Shown: positions 1 through 9,514, numbered from the stretch's first letter. The stretch: 64,000 bases of DNA from Aliarcobacter vitoriensis (GCF_003316695.1 NZ_PDKB01000014.1:17289-81288); one strand, 5' to 3'. A program made the numbers and translations. Notes: generated by a model not told the origin, from the sequence alone.

Positions 1-350
1 TAAAAGAACTAAGTGCTAGAGTAAAAGCTGTACTAAAAAGAACTTCAAAAGATGTAGAAGTATTAAAAGTAAAAGATATTTTATATAACTCTTCAAATAA
101 AAAATTTTATATTGAAAATATTGAAGTCGAATTAACACAACTTGAATCAAACCTACTTTTAGAATTCATAAAAAATAAAGATATTCTACTCTCAAGAGAA
201 TATTTATTGGAAAAAGTGTGGGAAGACTCTTTGGATAAAAAAGAGAAAACTGTAAATGTAGCTATAAAAAGACTAAAATCTAAAATAGACCCAAAAAACA
301 AAAAGAATTATATAAAATCTGTTAGAGGAGAAGGTTACATATTTTGCTAA
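1..350 (+). CDS. OmpR-family response regulator, C-terminal part (5' end outside window)
   Basis: The first 116 visible codons (reading from base 3) are the end of a receiver domain (KELSARVKAVLKR is typical of its last helix) followed by an OmpR/PhoB winged-helix DNA-binding domain with the usual C-terminal wing ending VRGEGYIFC. The start and the phospho-acceptor Asp lie outside the window. The stop codon overlaps the TTG start of the following histidine kinase by 7 bases, so the two are translationally coupled and almost certainly form a cognate pair. The signal sensed cannot be told from sequence. Confidence 0.93.
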   Translation, partial: KELSARVKAVLKRTSKDVEVLKVKDILYNSSNKKFYIENIEVELTQLESNLLLEFIKNKDILLSREYLLEKVWEDSLDKKEKTVNVAIKRLKSKIDPKNKKNYIKSVRGEGYIFC

Positions 351-1729
351 AAATTCACCAGCTATTTTTACGAACATATCTTACAATATTTGTTGCAATA
401 TTATTGACTGTAACACTCACTACTTATTTTTGGGCAAAAAATCTATATATAAATCAAATAGAGAAAAACCTTTTACAAAATATTGATACTTTAATAGTTG
501 TTTTAGAAGATTCAAAAGATATAAATAGCTTGAAAAATATTGTTCAAAATCTTAGTTCAAAACTATCTTTAAGAATATCGTTAATCAATGATCAAGGCGA
601 TGTAATAGCTGAAAGCCACAAAAATTTAGATGGAATAAATAACCATAAAAATAGAGTTGAGATAATAGAAGCAGAGAATATTGGTCTTGGAAAAGATATA
701 AGGAAATCTGAAACTTTGGATAAAGAACTTTTATATGTAGCTAAAAAAACTATCATAAATGAAGAAATATTTTATATAAGAATGTCTGATTATACAAATA
801 AAATCACTGATAATTTTATGAAATTAACTTTAGAAATATTTGCATATATCTCTATTTTCTTATTTATTGCATTCTTGGCAACCTATTTTATAAGTTTAAA
901 AATAAAAAAAGAGACTGATTTTATACTTCATTTTTTAAAAGAATTGACAAAAAAAAGAAAACCAATGTTATTAAAATCAAATTATACTTTTGAATTTTAT
1001 AAAATAGCAAAACTACTAAATAAAGTAGCTATAAAATTGGCTAAAAAAGATAAAGCCAAAGCTAAACACACTGCAAAACTGACTATTGCGAATAGACAAA
1101 AAGATGACATTATATCAGCTATTTCTCATGAGTTTAAAAACCCAATAGCTATAATTTCTGGATATAGTCAAACTTTGATGGATGATAAAGATATGCCAAA
1201 AGATATGAAAATCAAATTTTTAAATAAAATATTTTCAAACTCAAATAAAATGGCACAAATCATAGATAAATTAAGATTAACTTTAAAATTACAAGAACAA
1301 AAACAAGAGCTTATTTTAAGTTCAATATCTATAAAAAAGATTTTAGAAAATTCTATAAGTGACTTGAAATTTAAATATAAAAATAGAGAAATAAAAGTTG
1401 TTGGTGATGATATTTATCTTAAAGTTGACGAAACTTTAATTTCAATAGCAATATCAAATCTAATAGAAAATGCTCTTAAATACTCAAAAGAAGATATAGA
1501 AATTGAAATCACAAAAACTTCTATTGCAATTATAGATAAAGGTATAGGAATAAGTAAAGAAGAACTTGAAAAAATAAAAAAGAAGTTTTATAGAGTTTCA
1601 AATAATGAATGGAATAACTCTTTAGGATTAGGATTATTTATAGTTCAATCTATATTAAAATTACACAATTTTAGACTTGAAATAGAGTCTCAAATCGATG
1701 TTGGTTCAAAATTTATAATTTATCATTAA
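344..1729 (+). CDS. Sensor histidine kinase, partner of upstream response regulator
   Basis: A 461-residue inner-membrane histidine kinase starting at TTG. Membrane helix 1 is at about residues 10-30 and helix 2 at about 166-186, which brackets a periplasmic sensor region of roughly 135 residues without a recognisable fold. The HisKA dimerisation domain carries the phospho-accepting histidine in ISHEFKNP (His262). The ATPase domain has the N box (NLIENALKYS, about 372), G1 (DKGIGIS, about 402) and G2 (GLGLGLF, about 428). It overlaps the response regulator by 7 bases. The family is certain. The stimulus is unknown, and I would not name it after a specific characterised system. Confidence 0.95.
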   Translation: MLKIHQLFLRTYLTIFVAILLTVTLTTYFWAKNLYINQIEKNLLQNIDTLIVVLEDSKDINSLKNIVQNLSSKLSLRISLINDQGDVIAESHKNLDGINNHKNRVEIIEAENIGLGKDIRKSETLDKELLYVAKKTIINEEIFYIRMSDYTNKITDNFMKLTLEIFAYISIFLFIAFLATYFISLKIKKETDFILHFLKELTKKRKPMLLKSNYTFEFYKIAKLLNKVAIKLAKKDKAKAKHTAKLTIANRQKDDIISAISHEFKNPIAIISGYSQTLMDDKDMPKDMKIKFLNKIFSNSNKMAQIIDKLRLTLKLQEQKQELILSSISIKKILENSISDLKFKYKNREIKVVGDDIYLKVDETLISIAISNLIENALKYSKEDIEIEITKTSIAIIDKGIGISKEELEKIKKKFYRVSNNEWNNSLGLGLFIVQSILKLHNFRLEIESQIDVGSKFIIYH

Positions 1730-1804
1730 AATCTACTTAATTTAAGCAAAACAAAAGCAATACTTAACTATTATTCCAACTTATTATTGAAAGGGAGTTA
1801 ATAA

Positions 1805-2224
1805 ATGAAATTTACTCAAATGGCAAAAGCCAACGAAATCGAAAGATCTTGGGTTGTAGTAGATGCAGAAGGTAAAGTATTCGGAAGAATTATTACTGAA
1901 GTTGCTACAATATTAAGAGGAAAAAATAAACCTTGTTTTACACCTAACGTTGATTGCGGAGATTATGTAGTAATTATCAATGCAAGTAAAGCTAAATTTA
2001 CTGGTGCTAAATTAGAAGAGAAAAACTACTATACACACTCAGGTTATTTTGGAAGTACAAAAACTCACAAAATGTCAGATATGATTGAAAAAAACCCTGA
2101 AAAATTGTATAAATTAGCTACTAGAGGTATGCTTCCAAAAACTACTCTTGGTAAAGCTATGTTAAAAAAATTAAAAGTATATGCAGGAAGTGAACATCCT
2201 CATACGGCTCAAATTAAAGGATAA
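1805..2224 (+). CDS. rplM: 50S ribosomal protein L13
   Basis: 139 residues, about the family length (E. coli has 142). It begins with the L13-typical [15 protein letters not shown] segment and contains the conserved [16 protein letters not shown] and [15 protein letters not shown] motifs. It binds 23S rRNA early in large-subunit assembly. A strong ribosome binding site (AAAGGGAG) lies about 7 bases before the ATG. It is followed after 5 bases by rpsI, the usual L13-S9 operon. Confidence 0.99.
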   Translation: MKFTQMAKANEIERSWVVVDAEGKVFGRIITEVATILRGKNKPCFTPNVDCGDYVVIINASKAKFTGAKLEEKNYYTHSGYFGSTKTHKMSDMIEKNPEKLYKLATRGMLPKTTLGKAMLKKLKVYAGSEHPHTAQIKG

Positions 2225-2229
2225 TAGTA

Positions 2230-2619
2230 ATGGCAAAAGTATATGCAACTGGAAGAAGAAAAACTGCGATAGCAAAAGTATGGTTAGAGTCTGGAAATGG
2301 ACAATTAACAGTTAATGGTCAAACTTTAGATGCTTGGCTAGGTGGTCATGAGTCTATCAAAAAAAGAGTTTTACAACCATTACAAGTAGCAAAACAAGAA
2401 GCATCTGTAAATGTTGTTGTTAAAACATTGGGTGGTGGATATTCTGCTCAAGCGGACGCTGCAAGACATGGAATTTCAAGAGCTTTAGTTGCTTTTGATG
2501 AGCAATTTAGAACAATTTTAAAACCTCATGGTTTATTAACTAGAGATGCTAGAAGTGTTGAAAGAAAAAAATACGGAAAGAAAAAAGCAAGAAAATCTTC
2601 TCAATTCTCAAAAAGATAA
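2230..2619 (+). CDS. rpsI: 30S ribosomal protein S9
   Basis: 129 residues, normal for S9. The N-terminus [15 protein letters not shown] and the basic C-terminal tail ending in [12 protein letters not shown], which reaches toward the decoding centre in known ribosomes, are both present. It is the second gene of the rplM-rpsI operon, and a strong rho-independent terminator follows 23 bases after the stop. Confidence 0.99.
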   Translation: MAKVYATGRRKTAIAKVWLESGNGQLTVNGQTLDAWLGGHESIKKRVLQPLQVAKQEASVNVVVKTLGGGYSAQADAARHGISRALVAFDEQFRTILKPHGLLTRDARSVERKKYGKKKARKSSQFSKR

Positions 2620-2642
2620 TTGGTATTTTTCTTTATTTTCCC

Positions 2643-2671
2643 AAAGGAGTGGTTTTATCACTCCTTTTTTT
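2643..2671 (+). terminator. Rho-independent terminator of rplM-rpsI
   Basis: A perfect 9-bp stem (AAAGGAGTG / CACTCCTTT) with a 7-base loop is followed by four more T. It ends just before the convergent tenA gene. Confidence 0.9.
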
Positions 2672-2676
2672 ATGCC

Positions 2677-3357
2677 TTATTTACTAAGGTTATATGACAT
2701 CTCTTTTTTATATGCCATATCCCAAAACATATATTCAAATTCAACACTAGATATAAAAATTTCTTCAATTTTTTCCTTCTCTTTTTGTGTTTTATTCTCA
2801 ACCAATTTATCAACTGCATCATAAAACCATTCAAATGATTGTTCAAAAGCTTCTCCAGAATACATCTCTATCCAAGATTTATAAAAATTATCTTCTAAAT
2901 TATCTTTATATTGTTCTTTTAACCTTTTTCCATAATCACAATAAGTCCATGCACAAGGAAATACAGTAGCTAAAATCTCTACTAAACCACCTTTTTGTGC
3001 AACTGCTAACATATTTGAAGTGTATGCTCTGCTAAATAATGAAGCTTTAACATTTTCTACTTCTTCTTTTTTAATTCCAAACTCTTTCATATACTCTCGA
3101 TGAACTTGCATTTCATCTACAAGAGTACTATGCAATATTGAACTAAGCCTTGCTAACATATCTTCATCTTCAGCTTTTAGTATTGCAGCAGCAAAAACTT
3201 TTGAATACTCCAAAAGATATAAATAATCTTGTAATAAATAAAATTTAAATTTTTCTTTATCTAATGTACCTTTTCCTAGCTCTTGTACAAAAGGGTGATT
3301 GTATCCATCTTCCCAAACTTTTTGGGCTTTATTTTTTAAACTTTTTGAAAATGACAT
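2677..3357 (-). CDS. tenA: TenA-type aminopyrimidine aminohydrolase (thiaminase II)
   Basis: 226 residues, normal for TenA. It should hydrolyse 4-amino-5-aminomethyl-2-methylpyrimidine to the hydroxymethyl form so that the pyrimidine half of degraded thiamine can be salvaged. Asp44 (LLQDYL) and Cys135 (FPCAWTYCDYG) fall at the same numbers as the active-site residues of the Bacillus enzyme. The C-terminal helix EFEYMFWDMAY holds the conserved glutamate and aromatic pair. It is a single gene convergent to rpsI. No TPP riboswitch is visible in front of it, unlike thiC further along. Confidence 0.94.
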   Translation of the reverse strand: MSFSKSLKNKAQKVWEDGYNHPFVQELGKGTLDKEKFKFYLLQDYLYLLEYSKVFAAAILKAEDEDMLARLSSILHSTLVDEMQVHREYMKEFGIKKEEVENVKASLFSRAYTSNMLAVAQKGGLVEILATVFPCAWTYCDYGKRLKEQYKDNLEDNFYKSWIEMYSGEAFEQSFEWFYDAVDKLVENKTQKEKEKIEEIFISSVEFEYMFWDMAYKKEMSYNLSK

Positions 3358-3451
3358 TTTTATCCTTTATTATTTTTTGATATATTCTATCATAATTAAA
3401 AAGTTAAAGCCAATTTATGGGATTTTTTGTAAAAAAACTATAAAATATCCT

Positions 3452-4954
3452 ATGAAATTTTTACTAATCAACCTAATTTTTTTTATATCGTTAAATGCTT
3501 CAACTATTACTTTAAGTATGAGTTCAAGCCCAAGTAGATTAAATCCTGTTTTAGCCAATGATACTGCAAGTTCTGAAATATCTGATTGGCTTTTTAATGG
3601 ACTTTTCAAATATGATAAGAATGGAGATATAACAACTGATTTAGCTTCATCATACAAATTTGAAACCCCAACAAAATTGATTGTAAAATTAAAAGATAAT
3701 GCCTTTTGGCATGATAAACAAAAAGTCACTTCAAAAGACATAGTTTTTACTTACGAGCAAATCATAAATCCAAAAGTTTTTAACTCCATAAAATCAAATT
3801 TTAATGAAGTTGAAAATGTAAAAATAGTAGATGATTTAACAGTTGAGATAAACTATAAAAACCCATATTTCAAAGCACTTGAAACTTGGATGGTTGGACT
3901 TTTACCATATCATATTTTAAAAGATGAAGAAAATCTAATGACAAGTTCTTTTAACAAAAATCCAATAGGTACAGGTTCGTATATGTTAAAAGAGTTTAAA
4001 ATAGGTCAAGATATAGAACTTATTGCAAATCCTGATTATTTTGAAGGAAAACCAAAAATTGATAAGATTTTATATAAATTCTTACCAGACTTAAATACAT
4101 CTTTTTTATATCTAAAACAGAAAAAACTCGATATTGGAACACTTGACCCAATACAACTAAATAGACAAATAGATGATAATTTTAAAAAAGATTATACAAT
4201 CATACAAAAACCAGCTTTTACATATAGTTATTTGGGATTTAATTTAAAAGATGAAAAATTTAAAGATAAAAAAATAAGAGAAGCTATATCTTTAGCTATA
4301 AATAGACAAGAGTTAGTTGATATTTTGTTTTTTGGGTATGGACAAGTTTGTAATGGTCCATTTATGCCACACTCTTATGCTTATAATGAAGAAGTTAAAC
4401 CCGTAGTTCAAGATATAAAAAGAGCAAAAGAATTATTAAAAGAAGCAGGATATGATGAAAAAAATCCTTTTACATTTGAAGTTATTACAAATACTGGAAA
4501 TGATATAAGAGTAAATGCTGCTCAAATACTTCAATACCAACTTCAAAAAATTGGTGTTAATATGAAAATAAGAGTTATGGAGTGGCAAGCTTTTTTAAAT
4601 ACAGTTGTACACCCACGAAAATTTGAAGCTATACTTTTAGGTTGGTCTATGCCTTTAACTCCTGATGCTTATCCTCTTTGGCATAGTTCTAGTGATAAAT
4701 TAGGAGGATTTAATCTAGCTGGATATAAAAATGATAGAGTTGATGAACTCATAGAAAAAGGTATAAATACTATAAATAAAGATGAATTATCACTAATTTA
4801 TAAAGAGATTTTTAAAACTATTGCTGATGATTTACCATATCTTTTTTTATATATTCCAGATGGAATTACTGCTGTTAATAACAAAATAGAAAATATCGAA
4901 CCAACTTTTACAGGGATTTTACACAATCAAAAAGATTGGGAAATAAAGGAATAA
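3452..4954 (+). CDS. Periplasmic peptide/nickel-type ABC transporter substrate-binding protein
   Basis: 500 residues from the ATG at 3452. That start is chosen because it gives a clean signal peptide (MKFLLINLIFFISLNAS); an upstream in-frame ATG at 3299 would add 51 residues and run inside the divergent tenA. There is no lipobox, so a soluble periplasmic protein is expected. It belongs to solute-binding family 5 (DppA/OppA/NikA): SRLNPVLANDTASSEISDWLF and AYPLWHSSSDKLGGFN are typical. The transporter's permease and ATPase genes are not adjacent. It lies two bases before the HAD gene. The ligand is unknown; peptides are most likely. Confidence 0.9.
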   Translation: MKFLLINLIFFISLNASTITLSMSSSPSRLNPVLANDTASSEISDWLFNGLFKYDKNGDITTDLASSYKFETPTKLIVKLKDNAFWHDKQKVTSKDIVFTYEQIINPKVFNSIKSNFNEVENVKIVDDLTVEINYKNPYFKALETWMVGLLPYHILKDEENLMTSSFNKNPIGTGSYMLKEFKIGQDIELIANPDYFEGKPKIDKILYKFLPDLNTSFLYLKQKKLDIGTLDPIQLNRQIDDNFKKDYTIIQKPAFTYSYLGFNLKDEKFKDKKIREAISLAINRQELVDILFFGYGQVCNGPFMPHSYAYNEEVKPVVQDIKRAKELLKEAGYDEKNPFTFEVITNTGNDIRVNAAQILQYQLQKIGVNMKIRVMEWQAFLNTVVHPRKFEAILLGWSMPLTPDAYPLWHSSSDKLGGFNLAGYKNDRVDELIEKGINTINKDELSLIYKEIFKTIADDLPYLFLYIPDGITAVNNKIENIEPTFTGILHNQKDWEIKE

Positions 4955-4956
4955 AT

Positions 4957-5607
4957 TTGAAAAACAAAATAATACTTTTTGATTTAGATGGAACTTTGAT
5001 AGATTCAACAGATGCCATAATATCTACATTTAGATTTGCTTTTAAAGAACAAAACTTTGATTTTACTGGAACTGACGAAAATATAAAAGATTTGATAGGT
5101 TATCCACTTGATATTATGTTTGAAAATCTAGGAGTAGATAAGGCAAAAGTTTGGGATTTTGTAGATAGCTATAAAAATAGATACAAAGATATTTCAGTTG
5201 CACAAACACTACTACTTGAAAATGCTTTTGAAGCTGTAAATCTAGCTTCAAGTTTTGCAAGACTTGGAGTAGTTACAACAAAAACTAGGATTTACTCAAC
5301 TCCTATTTTAGAGAACTTTGATATTTTGAAACACTTTGAAGTAATTATTGGAAGAGAAGATGTGCAAAATCCAAAACCACACGAAGAACCTATTCTAAAA
5401 GCTTTACAAAGTTTAAACTATGATGATACAAAACATCAAGCTTTTATGATAGGAGATACAAAACTTGATTTAATCTCAGCTTCAAATGCTTCAATAAAAT
5501 CTATTGGAGTATTATGTGGTTACTCAAATGAAGAAGAACTTTTAAAATATACGGATATTGTCAAAAAAAACTCTTTTGAAGCTGTAAAATATCTAGCAAA
5601 TATATGA
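4957..5607 (+). CDS. HAD-superfamily phosphatase, phosphoglycolate phosphatase-like
   Basis: 216 residues from TTG 4957, which has AAAGGA six bases upstream; a TTG at 4936 would overlap the preceding gene and lacks a site. HAD motif I is DLDGTLID (nucleophile Asp9, acid Asp11). Motif II is at VVTTKTR, the motif III lysine is in NPKPHEEP, and motif IV is GDTKLD. The helical cap is of the Gph/PGMB type. It probably removes phosphate from phosphoglycolate or a small sugar phosphate; the substrate is not fixed by sequence. It overlaps the next gene by 4 bases (ATGA). Confidence 0.88.
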   Translation: MKNKIILFDLDGTLIDSTDAIISTFRFAFKEQNFDFTGTDENIKDLIGYPLDIMFENLGVDKAKVWDFVDSYKNRYKDISVAQTLLLENAFEAVNLASSFARLGVVTTKTRIYSTPILENFDILKHFEVIIGREDVQNPKPHEEPILKALQSLNYDDTKHQAFMIGDTKLDLISASNASIKSIGVLCGYSNEEELLKYTDIVKKNSFEAVKYLANI

Positions 5608-6641
5608 ATATAAACTCTATTTTTCAAATGCTACTAGCTTTGCTAGTTGCTTTTTGTGGCTCAATTTTATTTATATTTTTGCATCTTCCTTTGCCTTGGC
5701 TTTTAGGAAGTATTTTTGCTACAAGTTTACTCATAAGATTTGATAAAATTCCAATACAAAGCCCAAAACTCTTTTCAGCACCAGCTAGAATTTTGATAGG
5801 ACTTACTATTGGGAGTGCTTTTACACCACAAATTTTAGAGTTTATTCCACACTATGCTATAAGCCTTTTATTGGTAATTCCTTTTACAATTTTAGTTATA
5901 TTTTTTGGAACATTTTACTACTACAAAGTTTTAAAATATGATTTAAAAACCTCATATTTAGGCTCAATGCCTGGTGGTGTAATAGAAATGGTGATAATCG
6001 GACAAGAACTAAAAGCAGACACTTCAAAGATAACTTTGATGCAAAGTTCAAGGCTTTTTTTTGTTGTAGTATCTTTACCTTTTATAATTCAATATATTTT
6101 TCAAATAGATATTCGTGGTAACCAGCTTTTAACAACTCCTATAAAAGATATAAATATGTTTGATTTTTCATATATCTATATTTTTTGTATATTTGGTGCT
6201 TTGTTAGCCAAAAAGTTAAAACTAACAGCTGCTTATTTAATAGGTCCTATGATTGTAAGTATAGTTTTGTACTCTACTGGTTTTGTAAATACTCATATTC
6301 CAGATGAGTTGCTAAAGTTTATACAAATCGTTTTTGGTTCAATCATAGGATTTACTTTTAGAGATGTTGGCATTAAAACAATCCTTAAAACTTTGGTGGC
6401 TACTTTGGGACACTTCGCTATTTTGATTCTTTTGTGTGCTATTTTTATAGCAATTATTTTTTATAGTTTAGATTTTAAGGCTTTGGATATATTACTTGCC
6501 TTTGGTCCTGGTGGTCAAACAGAGATAAACTTAATAGCTATTTTAGTTGGTGCAAATTTACCTTATATAACTTTGCACCATATTGTAAGACTTTTTATTG
6601 TGATGAATATTGCACCAATTATTGCTAAAAGGTTGAAGTAA
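5604..6641 (+). CDS. AbrB-family membrane protein (putative regulator/transporter, COG3180 type)
   Basis: 345 residues with about 9-10 membrane helices arranged as two repeats. Each repeat has a glycine-rich re-entrant motif (GSMPGGVIEMVIIGQ near residue 125 and AFGPGGQTEINLIAILVG near 299), which is characteristic of the AbrB duplication family. Members were once called ammonia-monooxygenase-like, but no enzymatic role is established. It is translationally coupled to the HAD phosphatase gene. Inner-membrane location is certain; substrate unknown. Confidence 0.85.
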   Translation: MNINSIFQMLLALLVAFCGSILFIFLHLPLPWLLGSIFATSLLIRFDKIPIQSPKLFSAPARILIGLTIGSAFTPQILEFIPHYAISLLLVIPFTILVIFFGTFYYYKVLKYDLKTSYLGSMPGGVIEMVIIGQELKADTSKITLMQSSRLFFVVVSLPFIIQYIFQIDIRGNQLLTTPIKDINMFDFSYIYIFCIFGALLAKKLKLTAAYLIGPMIVSIVLYSTGFVNTHIPDELLKFIQIVFGSIIGFTFRDVGIKTILKTLVATLGHFAILILLCAIFIAIIFYSLDFKALDILLAFGPGGQTEINLIAILVGANLPYITLHHIVRLFIVMNIAPIIAKRLK

Positions 6642-6648
6642 TTATATT

Positions 6649-7218
6649 TTAATTTAATTTTTCTATTTTTTCTTCAAAATCTTCATAATAACTTAAAAAC
6701 AAATCAATATTTATCTGATTTATAAACTCATTTATATAAGATTTTAGTTTATCTATATTTGTAAAACTTTCTGCAAATTCTTGTTCAAGCTTTATATAAA
6801 TAACAGTTCCTGAATATTCCTCATTTACACAAGAGTTTACAGATATTTCACCATTTTGTATTTTACATTTATATGCAGTATCTTCACCAATTTTTTTAGA
6901 TATTATTGAAATATTTTTTGATACTAAAAAAACTGCTAAAATATCAGATGTTTTAGTAAGTTCAATAAGTTGATCTTTACTAAATCCTATACCATTGTCT
7001 ACTACTGTTATTGATTGATCAGATGGCTCAAAATATACTTCAATACGACCTTTATATTCTTTTAACTCATTGATAAATATTTTTTCTTTTTTTAGTTCTT
7101 CTAGTTTTATTACTGATTTATTAGCATTTAGAATCAATTCTCTTAAAAATAACTTTTTATCAATAAAACTATCTTTTTTCAGACTATCTAATATTTCATT
7201 ATTAAAAATTTGTTTCAC
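6649..7218 (-). CDS. Short HSP90/HtpG-like GHKL ATPase domain protein
   Basis: 189 residues that line up with only the N-terminal ATPase domain of HtpG. Residues 23-32 (LFLRELILNA) match the HtpG helix with catalytic Glu (Glu27) and Mg-binding Asn (Asn31). VVDNGIGFS (residues 72-80) carries the adenine-contacting Asp. AVFLVSKNISIISKK (95-109) matches the strand after the lid, and SGTVIYIKL the domain end. The roughly 40-residue ATP lid and GQFGVGFYS-type glycine loop are missing, as are the middle and C-terminal domains. The usual NASDA is NANKS. It is a monocistronic gene converging on the AbrB gene. Function unknown; nucleotide binding may be weak or lost. Confidence 0.72.
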   Translation of the reverse strand: MKQIFNNEILDSLKKDSFIDKKLFLRELILNANKSVIKLEELKKEKIFINELKEYKGRIEVYFEPSDQSITVVDNGIGFSKDQLIELTKTSDILAVFLVSKNISIISKKIGEDTAYKCKIQNGEISVNSCVNEEYSGTVIYIKLEQEFAESFTNIDKLKSYINEFINQINIDLFLSYYEDFEEKIEKLN

Positions 7219-7294
7219 ATCAATTCCTTTATAATTTAAATAAGAATTATATGATAAAACAATTAATTATGTATTAATTATTCTAATACTTATA

Positions 7295-7873
7295 TTAAAT
7301 TAATAGTAAGCTATCCAACAAACTATTTACAACCTCATCAAAGCCACTATTTACAGCTTTCACAAAACCATAAGCATCATTTGTTTCGCATAATATCTCT
7401 TTATCAAAATTGTATGATTTCAGAATTTTATTATCTTTTATCAAATCAAATTTTATTTTCAAAATAGCATAAGATTTATCATCTTTAAATGTTTGATATA
7501 TTTTTATAACTTCAGTTTTTAAAGCATATTTATACTCTATTTTTTTATCTCTTAAAACTATATTTTCAAAAATATTACTTGATATAAAAGAGTCTGTAAG
7601 TTGATTATATATCATATTACTTGGAAGATTTACCCATCTATTTTTTGCATACTCTTCAAACAAATATGGTTTTGTATTGTATAAAATTGATGTTAGATTA
7701 AAACTTCTATTTACATTTACATCTTCTATAAAAATTGAGTCAAATGTTGCTTTATCCACTTTTTCACTTGATTTAAAATCAATTGAGTAGTGATTTATAT
7801 CTACTCTTTGTTGTTTAAAACTGCACCCTGAAAATACCAAAATCAATAACAGTGCTAAAATCTTACTTCTCAT
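7295..7873 (-). CDS. Auxiliary lipoprotein of Mla-type lipid ABC transporter
   Basis: 192 residues from the ATG at 7873, which has AGGAG five to six bases upstream; an ATG 18 bases further upstream has no such site. The signal peptide ends in the lipobox VFSGC, so it is a lipoprotein. The remainder fits the ABC-type transport auxiliary component family (PqiC-like): FDSIFIEDVNVNRSFN followed by YNQLTDSFISSNIFENIV. It overlaps the MCE gene by 11 bases and is the last gene of the operon. Role by context: the outer-membrane or periplasmic partner of the MCE protein. Confidence 0.85.
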   Translation of the reverse strand: MRSKILALLLILVFSGCSFKQQRVDINHYSIDFKSSEKVDKATFDSIFIEDVNVNRSFNLTSILYNTKPYLFEEYAKNRWVNLPSNMIYNQLTDSFISSNIFENIVLRDKKIEYKYALKTEVIKIYQTFKDDKSYAILKIKFDLIKDNKILKSYNFDKEILCETNDAYGFVKAVNSGFDEVVNSLLDSLLLI

Positions 7874-8777
7874 TTTGCTCTCCTGGACCATATTTTATAT
7901 TTTTTTGTTTAAACAATAAATCACTTGGGCTTTCATTTAAATTTTTTATTAAATCTTGAGTTTGATTTAAATTCTCTTCTAAACTTTTTAAAACTACATT
8001 GATATTATCAATACTATCTTGAGTTAGCCCTTTGATATCAAAAGTTCCATTGTCAAAATCCTCTTTCATCTTTGTTGTAAGTGCTTTAAAGTTATCAGCA
8101 GAAGATTTTACACTAACAAAAGATGAGCTTCCTATAACTGTAAAATCTTTGATTTTATTCAATAATTCATCAATTTTATTCTCATTTGTTGCTAAATAAG
8201 AAGTTAGCTTTTCAATATTTTGCATACTGCTATTACTTTTTGAAATAAGAGAAGATATATTCTCCAAATTCTCATCATTTAAAACTTTTTTAATTTGACT
8301 TAGAACTATCATAAACTCTTTTGTAATATCTTCAGTTGAATCTACAAGATTACTCAAAGCTGATTTCTTTGAATGAATTACTTTCATTCCATATTCATTT
8401 TCTTTTAAAAGTTTTGCTTGATTACTACCACCTTTTAACTCTACATATTTAAGCCCTGTAATACCCAAATTTCCTAAAATCCCATAATTATCCTCTTTTA
8501 TAGGAGTTCCTTTTTGGATTTGAAGTTCTATTTCTATTTGTTCAGAATTATATGGATTTATTTTTATATTTTTTACAACTCCAACATCAAAACCTTTATA
8601 TTTTATAGATGAACCGATATTTAATCCAGAAATAGACTCTTCAAAATGTATAAAATAATCATCATATTTTTTATCTTCTAAACCATATTTGCCAAGCCAA
8701 AATATAGCAATCACAAGTAAAAAAGATATTACACTTACAAATAAACCTATCCTAAAAAAATTGATTTTTGTATTCAT
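7863..8777 (-). CDS. MCE-domain lipid-binding protein (MlaD-like)
   Basis: 304 residues with a short cytoplasmic tail, one membrane anchor (about residues 10-30) and an MCE domain from about 40 to 118 (SGLNIGSSIKYKGFDVGVV, then TGLKYVELKGG). A long, mostly helical C-terminal part (about 140-290) has heptad-like spacing, as in other MCE proteins that form hexameric periplasmic channels. It overlaps the ATPase gene by one base. It corresponds to the Campylobacter Iam/Mla substrate-binding component. The substrate is probably phospholipid, but this is from the family only. Confidence 0.92.
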   Translation of the reverse strand: MNTKINFFRIGLFVSVISFLLVIAIFWLGKYGLEDKKYDDYFIHFEESISGLNIGSSIKYKGFDVGVVKNIKINPYNSEQIEIELQIQKGTPIKEDNYGILGNLGITGLKYVELKGGSNQAKLLKENEYGMKVIHSKKSALSNLVDSTEDITKEFMIVLSQIKKVLNDENLENISSLISKSNSSMQNIEKLTSYLATNENKIDELLNKIKDFTVIGSSSFVSVKSSADNFKALTTKMKEDFDNGTFDIKGLTQDSIDNINVVLKSLEENLNQTQDLIKNLNESPSDLLFKQKNIKYGPGEQNEK

Positions 8778-9514
8778 CAGTCTGCCTTTTTATGTGTTAA
8801 AAAATCTTGTATAAACTCATCTTTTGAGTTTAAAGCTTCATTTATATTTCCATCAAAAATTTTCTCTTTTTTTATGATTATAAATCTGTCTAAAACTGTT
8901 TTGATTGTTTCCAAATCGTGAGTTATTATAACTATTGTGATATTTAGATTTTTCTTTAAATAAAGTAAGAGTTCATTTACTTGTTGTGTACTTGCTGGGT
9001 CTAGTCCACTTGTAGGTTCATCTAAAAATAGAACTTTTGGTTGCATAGCAAGACTTCGTGCAAGAGCAACTCTTTTTTTCATACCACCACTAAGTTCACT
9101 AGGATATAGTTTTGCTGTATGTTTTGAAAGTCCTACAATATCCAAATTTGTATAAGCTATTTTTTCTATCAAAGATGACGGCAAATTTGTGTACTCTTTT
9201 AACATCACACTTATATTTTCAATCACATTTAAAAATGAATACAATGCACCAAATTGAAAAAGATATGAAAAATCCAGTTTTACTTTTTCTATATCTTGCA
9301 TAGATAGTTTTGAAATATCTTTATCAAAGATTTTTATAGTTCCTTTTTGAATTTGATTTAACATAACTATTTGTTTTACCAATACACTTTTTCCACTACC
9401 ACTTCCACCTAAAACTCCAAATATTTCACCCTCTTTTACACTAAAAGATATATCATTATGAACTATATTTTTTCCAAAAGATGTGTGAAGATTTGAAACT
9501 TTTATAATATCCAT
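8777..9514 (-). CDS. Mla-type ABC transporter ATP-binding protein
   Basis: 245 residues with every ABC ATPase element: Walker A GGSGSGKS (36-43), Q-loop LFQFGALYSFLNV, signature LSGGMKKRVALA (141-152), Walker B VLFLDEP (161-167), D-loop SGLD and switch histidine ITHD. The Q-loop sequence FQFGALYS is typical of MlaF/Ttg2A rather than sugar or amino-acid importers. One base separates it from the permease stop. It powers lipid movement through the neighbouring permease and MCE protein. Confidence 0.95.
   Translation of the reverse strand: MDIIKVSNLHTSFGKNIVHNDISFSVKEGEIFGVLGGSGSGKSVLVKQIVMLNQIQKGTIKIFDKDISKLSMQDIEKVKLDFSYLFQFGALYSFLNVIENISVMLKEYTNLPSSLIEKIAYTNLDIVGLSKHTAKLYPSELSGGMKKRVALARSLAMQPKVLFLDEPTSGLDPASTQQVNELLLYLKKNLNITIVIITHDLETIKTVLDRFIIIKKEKIFDGNINEALNSKDEFIQDFLTHKKAD

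Noticed and set aside
2546..2969. Short plus-strand frames over the rpsI end and tenA
   Set aside because: They cross the rpsI terminator and run antisense to tenA; no start signals.
6649..7218. Truncated htpG pseudogene as explanation for the short HSP90-like gene
   Set aside because: The lid is missing internally while flanking motifs remain in frame, and the gene ends at the domain border, which fits a maintained short protein better than random truncation; not excluded fully.
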